Assembly (NCBI GenBank): GCA_964396385.1
Contig: CAYNFH010000142.1
Location: forward strand, 1 to 17,406
Direction of reading: 5' to 3'
Length of the DNA: 17,406 nt
Origin: CAYNFH01 sp964396385
Lineage (GTDB): Bacteria; Armatimonadota; Chthonomonadetes; Chthonomonadales; CAJBBX01
Part shown: positions 6,726-13,303 of the stretch, piece after piece
Layout of the letters: the number at the start of each line of letters is the position of its first letter
How positions within the stretch are numbered: position 1 is the stretch's first letter
The notes under the pieces: model-generated
The model's input: only the letters and a program-made list of their open reading frames with translations
What the model was told of the DNA's origin: nothing
Databases searched by the model: none
Made by a program: the position numbers and the translations under genes

Positions 6726-7862
6726 ATGACACGTCTCGACCGCTATATGCTCCGGGAGATGGTTGTTCCCTTCTTGATCGGGCAGAGCGCAGTCGTGCTC
6801 ATGCTCACCGGGACGGTGCTGTACAACAACGCCAACACCTTCCTCACCTATCAGATCCCGGCGCTGGGCGTGGTCAAGATCGCCTTCTTCTTCCTCCCCT
6901 ACCTCGTGAACCTGACGATGCCGGTGGCCATGGCAGTCGCAGCGTCGCTCACGGTGAGCCGGCTGGCCCGAGATTCGGAGATCACCGCCATGCGGGCCGC
7001 GGGAATCAGCCTTAAGAGGATATTCCTGCCGGTCTTCGCCGCCGGATTGGCCGTCAGCCTGCTGGACTTCTACTTCGGTGAGAAGGTGGTCCCCTGGTCC
7101 AACCGCCAGTACGAGCAGACCATGAGCAGCCTCTCCCGGAGCCTCAAGTTCCTGGTGCCGCAAGCGGGCCAGGTGGTGCAGTCAGCAGACAAGCGGTACA
7201 CCGCGTATGTGGGAAGGATGGAGCTCGCCGGCCAGGGGCACGTTGCGCATGTACACGATGTATGGTTCTGGACGACTTCCACCCCGGGCGCGGGAGCGGG
7301 TGCGACCGTACCGACGCTCATCAAGGCCGACGACGGCGAGTATATCGACGGGCTCTGGATCTTGCACCACGCGAAGGTCCACTCTTATCGCAATGGCGGC
7401 CGAGATGAGACCTTCGTCTACTCGGACCCGGTGAAGATCAACTTGAGGCTCGCGGAGAGGACCTTCAACCTCATCGCGCTCAACCTTCCGCTCTACTCGC
7501 CCAATTCAGAATCGTCCGTGAGTAGCTGGCAAGACCTGGGCCGGCGGATCGCCATCGAGCGCAAAAGCGGCTACGTAAGCCCCACCGACCTGCTGGACTA
7601 CCACTTTAAGCTCTCAGTCCCCTTTTCATGCCTGGTTTTCGCTCTCGCCTGCCCTCCATTGAGCCTGCGATTTGCGCGAGCAGGAAGCTTTATGGGGGTG
7701 CTGCTCTCCATTATCCTCGTGTTCGTCTACTGGAACACCCTGCTCGCCGCGAAGATCGTCGGCTCTACCTTTCCTCAGAGCGTGCCTCCGTACCTTGCCG
7801 CGTGGGGCCAGAACGTTCTCTTCTCGCTCATCGGCCTCTTCTTCTTGTGGAGAGGCGAGTGA
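6726..7862 (+). CDS. LptF/LptG-family lipopolysaccharide transport permease
   Basis: This 378-residue inner-membrane protein begins MTRLDRYMLREMVVPFLIG, the usual opening of LptF/LptG (formerly YjgP/YjgQ). Three N-terminal helices lie at about 13-33, 48-76 and 97-118. The segment PYLVNLTMPVAMAVAASLTVSRLARDSEITAMRAAGIS carries the conserved coupling region that contacts the LptB ATPase. A periplasmic beta-jellyroll-like region follows (about 120-290), then three C-terminal helices ending in FFLWRGE. With LptB and LptC this family extracts lipopolysaccharide from the inner membrane. I cannot tell LptF from LptG, and only one permease is present. The LptD-like gene starts about 45 bases downstream. 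The ATG at 6726 has no obvious ribosome binding site; the frame and N-terminal match fix it. Confidence 0.9.
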   Translation: MTRLDRYMLREMVVPFLIGQSAVVLMLTGTVLYNNANTFLTYQIPALGVVKIAFFFLPYLVNLTMPVAMAVAASLTVSRLARDSEITAMRAAGISLKRIFLPVFAAGLAVSLLDFYFGEKVVPWSNRQYEQTMSSLSRSLKFLVPQAGQVVQSADKRYTAYVGRMELAGQGHVAHVHDVWFWTTSTPGAGAGATVPTLIKADDGEYIDGLWILHHAKVHSYRNGGRDETFVYSDPVKINLRLAERTFNLIALNLPLYSPNSESSVSSWQDLGRRIAIERKSGYVSPTDLLDYHFKLSVPFSCLVFALACPPLSLRFARAGSFMGVLLSIILVFVYWNTLLAAKIVGSTFPQSVPPYLAAWGQNVLFSLIGLFFLWRGE

Positions 7863-7873
7863 GGCGATCGCCC

Positions 7874-7913
7874 GGTGTTCAGGTGTTCAGGTGTTCAGGT
7901 GTTCAGGTGTTAA
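7874..7913. repeat. Octamer tandem repeat (GGTGTTCA)4.75 at the lptD-like start
   Basis: Exact copies at 7874, 7882, 7890 and 7898, then GGTGTTAA at 7906-7913. It has the same unit and orientation as the tract at 47-80. Each unit contains AGGTG and a GTG codon; the GTGs at 7883 and 7907 are in frame with the LptD-like gene. Confidence 0.9.
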
Positions 7914-10282
7914 GCCGATCAGGCCTTCAGGCGATTGCACTTCTCGGGGTGGCAGTTTGGTCGGGCTGGAATGCGGGACTGGCTGTCGCACAAGCAGGAC
8001 CGCCGCAGACACCGGCCGCTCCCCCCGCGGGTGCCCTGGCGGCGCAGCCACCGCCGGCTCCGCTCACTCCGCCAGGGCAGACGCCGCCCAGCCCTACCAG
8101 TACCGCGACGGGCACGCTGCCCGGCCGCCTCTCCACGGACGTGGCCACCATAACCTACGCCGAGATGGAGATGGAGGGCTCGCACATCCGGGGCCGGCTG
8201 GTCAAGGTAGAGATAGGCGAGTACACGCTGACCGGTGGGCGGGTGGAGGGGGACCTGAACCGGGAGGTGGTGTTCTCGGATGGAGCTGCACTCACGTATC
8301 GTGGGCAGATCGTGACGGGAGATACCATCCGCTTCGAGCCAAAGACCAAGCGGTACCGCGTGGAGAACGTCCGCACGGCGCTCTCGCCGGAGTTCCTGCG
8401 CGGACGAGTACTGTCGCCGGTCTATCTGCGCGGCGTGGACGTGTACGGCCGCCAGGGAGAGGCCATCGTCGGCGACGACATAGAGGCGACCACGTGCGAC
8501 AAAGAGGTGCCGGACTACTTTATTCGGGCGGCGTCGGTGACGGTCGAGCCTGGCAAGGACATCATCTTCAAGAAGGCGGCGTTCGTTCTCTGGGGCAAGC
8601 ACCTCTTTACCCTGCCCACGCTGATCATCCCACTCAACCGGTCCCTCCACCGGACCAGCTACACTCCACAGTTCGGCCGCTCCGTGGACGAAGGGTTCTT
8701 CGTCAAGTCCGCGCTCAGCTACCTGCTCGCGAACCGCACCCCGGGCCTGCTGCGACTGGATCTGATGGAGAAGAAGGGGATCGGCACCGGCATCGACCAG
8801 GCGTGGAACCTGGCGAAGGCGGTGGGCCTGTTGACGCTCTACGCGATCCCCACAGGCGGGACCAGCAAGAACCTCTCGGGCCGCCTGAACAACCGCTTTC
8901 TTCTGGGGGGTGGCGAGGCGGTCACGGTGAGCGGCGACTTCCAGCGGAACAGCTATCTGGCGGTGCCGGATACCACGAACTTCAACACGCGCATCGACTT
9001 CACGCGCAACGTCACGGGGTACAACACGAACTTCAACCTCTCCCGCATGATATCCGACTCCGGCAGCTCCTTCACCCACTCCTACGCGGCGACGGTCACT
9101 CAGGGGGTCCAGTTTGGCCAGACCGCGTCCGCGAACTTCAACGCGGACTACTCCTCCTACACCAGCGGGACCACCTCCGGTACGGGCACGTCACAGACCA
9201 CCCAGCAGCTCAACACTCGATTGCAGGCGGACCAGCGCGCCTCCAACTACACCCTGGAGCTGCGGGCCAACAAGAGCATTCCGGTCGGATCTAGCGGGCA
9301 GAGCTTCTTCGGTGGGGTGGAGCGGCTGCCGGAGCTGGACGTGAACAGCTACCGCTTCACTCACGGCTTCCTCTCACAGCTGCCGGCCACCTTCCTGCTC
9401 TCGCTGGGCCAGTTCCGTGAGCCCTCCTCCGCGCAGAACGGCACTCCCGTGGATGCCCAGCGGGCGGTGATGGGGTTTGACCTGCAGAACGTGCACTACG
9501 GCCTGACCCGCCGCACAGACCTGAACATAACGGGCGGATTCCAGCAGTCCTTCTACACGGACGGCTTCGCGCAGTACGTGATCAAGAACAACACCACGCT
9601 CACCCAGCGGTGGGGCCATCAGTCCGGTATGAACTTCAACTACACCTATCAGCGGCCGGAGGGCGGTACCCCCTTTCGGTTTGACCAGATCGGGCAGTAC
9701 CACTCGATCACCGCCGACGCCGGCATGCTCGATAGCCGCCACTTTCAGCTCACCGCGCGGACAGGCTACGACTTCGCTCAGACGGCTTTTCCCGGCGAGC
9801 CGGCCCGCCCGTGGCAGACGCTCTCGATCAACGCGCTGATCCGGCCCGCGAGCTGGATCCGCGACCAGAGCCTGTTCGCGTTCGATCCCAATACAGGCAA
9901 GTTCATCGCCATTACGAACGCGTTCCGCGTCCGCGGCCACCGGGACATGGCGATGGACCTGGTCACGCGCTTTGACTCTCAGCAGCACCGGCTGGCGAAC
10001 ATAAACACCTTCTTCAACCTGCCGATTGGCCGGAACTGGCGCGTGCTCGGAATTCTCCGGTACAACGGCTACCTGGGGCAGTTCGAGAGTCGCAACATCC
10101 AGGTCATCCGGGACCTGCACTGCCTGGAGGCGGCCGTCACCTATATCGACAATCCGTTCGGCTTCCGCCAGGACCGCCAGATCTTCTTCCAGCTCCGGAT
10201 CAAGGCCATTCCCATCTTCAATCAGTTTGGCGTCGGCCAGTCCGGCCAGGCGCTGGACACCGGCGTCGGGAACGTGTTCTGA
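7907..10282 (+). CDS. lptD: LptD/OstA-like outer-membrane protein
   Basis: From the GTG at 7907 this is a 791-residue protein. The frame is open much further upstream, overlapping the permease gene, but that portion has no signal features. From 7907 the N-terminus (LSRSGLQAIALLGVAV to AVAQA) is a good signal peptide with cleavage near residue 30. A Pro/Ala/Thr-rich stretch follows (31-75). Residues about 80-160 resemble an OstA/LptA-like fold. TTCDKEVPDYFIRAASVTVEPG with LWGKHLFTLPTLIIPLNR (about 195-245) is the LptD junction motif leading into the beta-barrel. The rest is rich in alternating aromatic strands and ends in Phe (GNVF), the usual outer-membrane assembly signal. LptD inserts lipopolysaccharide into the outer leaflet. 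The disulfide Cys pairs of proteobacterial LptD are not evident. The start could instead be 7883. Confidence 0.8.
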   Translation: MLSRSGLQAIALLGVAVWSGWNAGLAVAQAGPPQTPAAPPAGALAAQPPPAPLTPPGQTPPSPTSTATGTLPGRLSTDVATITYAEMEMEGSHIRGRLVKVEIGEYTLTGGRVEGDLNREVVFSDGAALTYRGQIVTGDTIRFEPKTKRYRVENVRTALSPEFLRGRVLSPVYLRGVDVYGRQGEAIVGDDIEATTCDKEVPDYFIRAASVTVEPGKDIIFKKAAFVLWGKHLFTLPTLIIPLNRSLHRTSYTPQFGRSVDEGFFVKSALSYLLANRTPGLLRLDLMEKKGIGTGIDQAWNLAKAVGLLTLYAIPTGGTSKNLSGRLNNRFLLGGGEAVTVSGDFQRNSYLAVPDTTNFNTRIDFTRNVTGYNTNFNLSRMISDSGSSFTHSYAATVTQGVQFGQTASANFNADYSSYTSGTTSGTGTSQTTQQLNTRLQADQRASNYTLELRANKSIPVGSSGQSFFGGVERLPELDVNSYRFTHGFLSQLPATFLLSLGQFREPSSAQNGTPVDAQRAVMGFDLQNVHYGLTRRTDLNITGGFQQSFYTDGFAQYVIKNNTTLTQRWGHQSGMNFNYTYQRPEGGTPFRFDQIGQYHSITADAGMLDSRHFQLTARTGYDFAQTAFPGEPARPWQTLSINALIRPASWIRDQSLFAFDPNTGKFIAITNAFRVRGHRDMAMDLVTRFDSQQHRLANINTFFNLPIGRNWRVLGILRYNGYLGQFESRNIQVIRDLHCLEAAVTYIDNPFGFRQDRQIFFQLRIKAIPIFNQFGVGQSGQALDTGVGNVF

Positions 10283-10289
10283 AGAAGAC

Positions 10290-10350
10290 GGGGGACGGAA
10301 GACGGAAGACCGACCGAATCCGTCCGTCCTCCGTCCTCCGTCCTCCGTCA
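10290..10350. terminator. Repeat-built hairpin between convergent genes
   Basis: The left side has GACGGAA heptamers (about 10293-10310) and the right side CCGTCCT heptamers (about 10324-10349). The two sides are complementary with roughly one mismatch per heptamer around a short AATC loop. It lies between the stop of the LptD-like gene (10282) and the stop of the convergent minus-strand gene (10357), so it can serve as a two-way terminator. No strong T tract is seen. Confidence 0.55.
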
Positions 10351-10356
10351 ACCCGT

Positions 10357-12906
10357 TCACGGCAGCGAGAAGAACTGCAGCGAGCTGTACGTGCCGCCCG
10401 TGTAGGTCCCCCGAATGGATAGCGACGCGGTGTCGCCGCTCGCGCCAACTGTCCCGCTGAACGTGAGCGTCACCGTGGCAGATCCTCCCGCCGGTACGTT
10501 GCCGACTGACAGCGGCAGCGTGGAAGCGGTGCCGGAGCTGCCCGAGCTCAGGTCCTTCAGAATCGCGGTGACGATCACCAGGTTGTTGGCCGCCACACTT
10601 CCCCTGTTAGTCACCGTGATTGAAGCCTTTAAGTTGCCTCCCGATCGGGTGAAGGACGCGCCGATAGTGACACTTGGTTTCGCAATGACGAAGGTGAGCG
10701 GACGCGATGTTCCTCCTCCTGGATTGCTGACGGTCACAGAAGCTGTTCCGGCAGCGCCAATGTCAGCCGAGGTGATGCTCGCCTTCAACTGGTTGGAAGA
10801 GACGAAGGTGGTGGTCCTGGTGCTTCCGTTCCACTGCACCACCGCATTGCTGGCGAAGTTGGCTCCATTCACCGTCAACTGGAACCCTGCCCCGCCCGCC
10901 GCGGCGGTGGCAGGACTGAGGCTGACCAGGTTGGGAGTGGTGCTGGTGATGGTAATGCCTCTTATAACCACCGCCCGCTGCCCATCCGGATTGATGAGGA
11001 TGATGTTTCGGGTGCCAGTTGAGGCGTTTGATGCCACGTCAAAGCGCAGAGTGACACTGGTTTGGGAGTTGTAGGTCCAGGTGAGGTTCTTGATCCCGTT
11101 TACGAACCCGTCCGTCACCTGCACCGCCATGCGGTTTGGATATCCTGCTCCTGGATCGTAGAGCCCGGTCCCGGTGAGATTGACCGCCACTCCCGTCTGC
11201 CCGGCCGTTACCGATGCGTTCGGGTTCGAAAGCGTGGGAGCCGGGGCTTGCTGTGCGAGGATCCAGGTCCCCCATCGGTCCGGGTAGGACGCGGACGACG
11301 GTACGTTAGCCGCCGCGTACTGCTGAATGGTCCAGAGCGTCATATCATCGTCCGGATCCGTGCTGGCGAAGGAGTAATCTCCCCATCTCCCGTAGCTGTA
11401 GCTCCCCTGGCCAGGCGCCATAGTGGTGATGGTCTTCATGGTGCCGCGCGGATCGCCGCTCAGGCGCTGGCAGCTATAGGCGGCGGCGTACTCCGTGGAT
11501 TTGGAGCCGGTAAAGCCGAGGAGCGCGTTGCCCAGGCCGTTTACCGCGATACCGGGGTAGTAGTAGTACCGCGGATCCGTCGCCGCCGGGTCGAACACGC
11601 GGCCGCTCTGGATGAGCGACGGCGGATTCGTGGTGAGGTCGAGCTCCACCCATTCGGCGGCGCAGCGGTCGGCCTTGATACCCGCGGTGAAAGTGCCGGA
11701 CCCTGTGCGGTCCGTTCCCACGTTCCGTGTGGTCCACAGGTGCCCGTTCCGAATGGTGGCCATGAGGAGCCTGTCGTCGTTCGTATCGATGCCAGAGGTC
11801 GTGCCCTGATTCGAGGCGAGCGGGATGCTATAGCTGGCGTCCACGGTATACTCCGGCGTCTGGACCTCGTCCGTGGCGCTGAACACCGGAACACCACCGC
11901 TCCAGGTGACCTTCACGTACTCCACGTTGGCATAGTAGAGGGCCGACGATCCAACTATCCACTCGGCGCCATTGGGGCCGCCGCCATCCTGGTTGTAGGC
12001 GGGCTGGGGGGAGGCGGAGAAGTTGTTCGGGTCATTGGAGTAGACGGGGCCAAGGCTCGGCGGCGAGGCGAGAAGCGACGCCTTGCTAGTAGCGAACATC
12101 CGCGAGAAGACCGCGTTTCCGAACTCGTTGGCGCCAAAATAGACGCCATTATCATCGGTGCCCAGCGTGTCGTAATCGCCGAAGTCCTTTGCATCTCCCG
12201 CCTTGAAGGTGTATTTATCCCAGGCGCCGGTCGGATCGGACGTGCGTGACACGGCCAGGATCAGGTTGTTGTTCGGCAGGGTGTTGCCAAATCGATCGAT
12301 GTTGAAGTCAATGCAGCACGCGAACCACCGGCCGCTGCGACGGTCATAGAGCACGTGGGGGTCACTGGAGTACACGTTCGGCACCCCGGCGGAGGGAATG
12401 GCAAAGAAGCTGTCCATGCTGACGATGGCGGTACGCTGGCCGGTGGCCCGATTAAAGAAGGCGACCGCTCCATTCACGATCTGGACGAAGTGGCTCGGCC
12501 CGATGGCGCCCATGGTGTCGGGCGGGACGTCGCCGCCGTTGAAGGCGTTCACCTCATCCGTCAGGCTGATACCCGCGAAGCTGGAGCCGAGCGACATGCT
12601 CCGAATGAGAGCGCGGCCGGAGAACGGCGGAGGAGTGAAAGAGCCCCGCATGGAGGACGGGTTGGGGCTTCTCTTCGGATGCCACTCGTGCTCGGGAGGA
12701 TGGACGATCACCACCGTGCCGAGGTGACGGTTGGCCACGTCTCGCCGGTGCATCTCCGTCACGGAGTCGGTGTAGGGCCTCGTCCCCTCGGAGACCAGCT
12801 TGCCCGCGCGCCCCTCCTGGGCGCCAGTGGTAATAGGGGTGCAAAGGAACGCGACTGCTGCGAGGAGTGGGAAGAGAAGAGAGCTGAGCTTGCAACGAAC
12901 CCACAT
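10357..12906 (-). CDS. Large secreted protein with IPT/TIG and CARDB-like C-terminal module
   Basis: This 849-residue protein starts at the ATG at 12906 behind a perfect ribosome binding site (12913-12920), not at the upstream end of the open frame. Residues 1-30 are a signal peptide (MWVRCKLSSLLFPLLAAVAF, then TTGAQ). The middle contains DVPPDTMGAIGPSHFVQIVNG, DPHVLYDRRSGRWFACCIDF, FGDYDTLGTDDNGVYFGANEF and GRWGDYSFASTDPDDDMTLW, which suggests a propeller-like extracellular domain with acidic, possibly calcium-binding loops. An IPT/TIG-like domain occupies about 659-742 (PSGAQG-type start VSLSPATAAAGGAGF) and a CARDB-like beta-sandwich about 744-849, ending SLSIRGTYTGGTYSSLQFFSLP-like. No catalytic motif is recognised. 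It has its own promoter and is a relative of the broken gene at 16467-16792. Confidence 0.8.
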   Translation of the reverse strand: MWVRCKLSSLLFPLLAAVAFLCTPITTGAQEGRAGKLVSEGTRPYTDSVTEMHRRDVANRHLGTVVIVHPPEHEWHPKRSPNPSSMRGSFTPPPFSGRALIRSMSLGSSFAGISLTDEVNAFNGGDVPPDTMGAIGPSHFVQIVNGAVAFFNRATGQRTAIVSMDSFFAIPSAGVPNVYSSDPHVLYDRRSGRWFACCIDFNIDRFGNTLPNNNLILAVSRTSDPTGAWDKYTFKAGDAKDFGDYDTLGTDDNGVYFGANEFGNAVFSRMFATSKASLLASPPSLGPVYSNDPNNFSASPQPAYNQDGGGPNGAEWIVGSSALYYANVEYVKVTWSGGVPVFSATDEVQTPEYTVDASYSIPLASNQGTTSGIDTNDDRLLMATIRNGHLWTTRNVGTDRTGSGTFTAGIKADRCAAEWVELDLTTNPPSLIQSGRVFDPAATDPRYYYYPGIAVNGLGNALLGFTGSKSTEYAAAYSCQRLSGDPRGTMKTITTMAPGQGSYSYGRWGDYSFASTDPDDDMTLWTIQQYAAANVPSSASYPDRWGTWILAQQAPAPTLSNPNASVTAGQTGVAVNLTGTGLYDPGAGYPNRMAVQVTDGFVNGIKNLTWTYNSQTSVTLRFDVASNASTGTRNIILINPDGQRAVVIRGITITSTTPNLVSLSPATAAAGGAGFQLTVNGANFASNAVVQWNGSTRTTTFVSSNQLKASITSADIGAAGTASVTVSNPGGGTSRPLTFVIAKPSVTIGASFTRSGGNLKASITVTNRGSVAANNLVIVTAILKDLSSGSSGTASTLPLSVGNVPAGGSATVTLTFSGTVGASGDTASLSIRGTYTGGTYSSLQFFSLP

Positions 12907-12912
12907 AACGGG

Positions 12913-12920
12913 ACCTCCTT
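12913..12920 (-). promoter_or_regulatory. Consensus ribosome binding site
   Basis: AAGGAGGT on the minus strand, six bases before the ATG at 12906. It fixes the start of the 849-residue secreted protein, since the open frame extends 45 codons further upstream without such a site. Confidence 0.9.
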
Positions 12921-12972
12921 CACGTCGGGGTGGGTAGAAGGACCTCCATCGACATGTTACTTGCTGCGGCCC

Positions 12973-13001
12973 ATAATACAACAACCGGGCACAATTGGCA
13001 A
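12973..13001 (-). promoter_or_regulatory. Sigma70-type promoter for the 849-residue secreted protein
   Basis: On the minus strand TTGCCA (13001-12996) and TATTAT (12978-12973) are separated by 17 bases. The predicted transcript start near 12966 gives a leader of about 60 bases before the ATG at 12906. Confidence 0.7.
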
Positions 13002-13034
13002 ATCTCGCATCCCGATTCGACGCCTCCGGTCGCC

Positions 13035-13063
13035 TTGACACTCCGTGGGGCCGGGGCTATAAT
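13035..13063 (+). promoter_or_regulatory. Consensus sigma70 promoter of the tRNA operon
   Basis: TTGACA at 13035-13040 and TATAAT at 13058-13063 with a 17-base spacer: a full consensus match. The tRNA-Glu begins 13 bases after the -10 box, so the primary transcript has only a short leader. Confidence 0.9.
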
Positions 13064-13076
13064 AGCGGGCGGTCAC

Positions 13077-13151
13077 GGCGCCATCGTCTAGAGGTTAGGA
13101 CAACGGGTTTTCATCCCGTAAGCCGGAGTTCGATTCTCCGTGGCGCTACCA
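13077..13151 (+). tRNA. trnE: tRNA-Glu (TTC)
   Basis: A full cloverleaf can be drawn. The acceptor stem is GGCGCCA (13077-13083) with TGGCGCT (13141-13147), with a wobble first pair. The anticodon stem ACGGG/CCCGT has a 7-base loop TTTTCAT, giving anticodon TTC. The T arm CGGAG-TTCGATT-CTCCG ends at 13140. The discriminator A is at 13148 and the CCA end is encoded at 13149-13151. It reads glutamate codons GAA/GAG and is the first gene of a two-tRNA operon. Confidence 0.95.
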
Positions 13152-13157
13152 TCACAG

Positions 13158-13239
13158 GCCGAGGTGGCGGAATTGGCAGACGCGCACGGTTGAGGGCCGT
13201 GTGCCGAAAGGCATACGAGTTCAAGTCTCGTCCTCGGCA
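13158..13239 (+). tRNA. trnL: tRNA-Leu (GAG)
   Basis: A class II tRNA with a long variable arm. The acceptor stem is GCCGAGG (13158-13164) with CCTCGGC (13232-13238). The anticodon stem CACGG/CCGTG has the loop TTGAGGG, giving anticodon GAG. The variable arm is about TGCCGAAAGGCA. The T arm CGAG-TTCAAGT-CTCG is present. Unlike the upstream tRNA-Glu, no CCA is encoded after the discriminator A at 13239, so the CCA-adding enzyme must complete it. Six bases separate it from tRNA-Glu. Confidence 0.95.
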
Positions 13240-13250
13240 TCAAAGAGCGA

Positions 13251-13290
13251 ACAGGGGTAGGGCCATTGAGCCCTACCCCTGTCTTGTTGT
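13251..13290. terminator. Bidirectional intrinsic terminator
   Basis: A perfect 12-bp stem of ACAGGGGTAGGG (13251-13262) and CCCTACCCCTGT (13271-13282). On the plus strand it is followed by CTTGTTGT and ends the tRNA operon. On the minus strand it is followed by TCGCTCTTTG and would end the convergent 1050-residue gene that stops at 13304. Confidence 0.85.
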
Positions 13291-13303
13291 GCGCGGACGG
13301 GAC

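Noticed and set aside
7672..9294. 540-residue plus-strand frame across the permease end and LptD-like gene
   Set aside because: It overlaps two well-supported genes in another frame and is Arg/Gly/His-rich low-complexity sequence typical of a GC-rich shadow frame.
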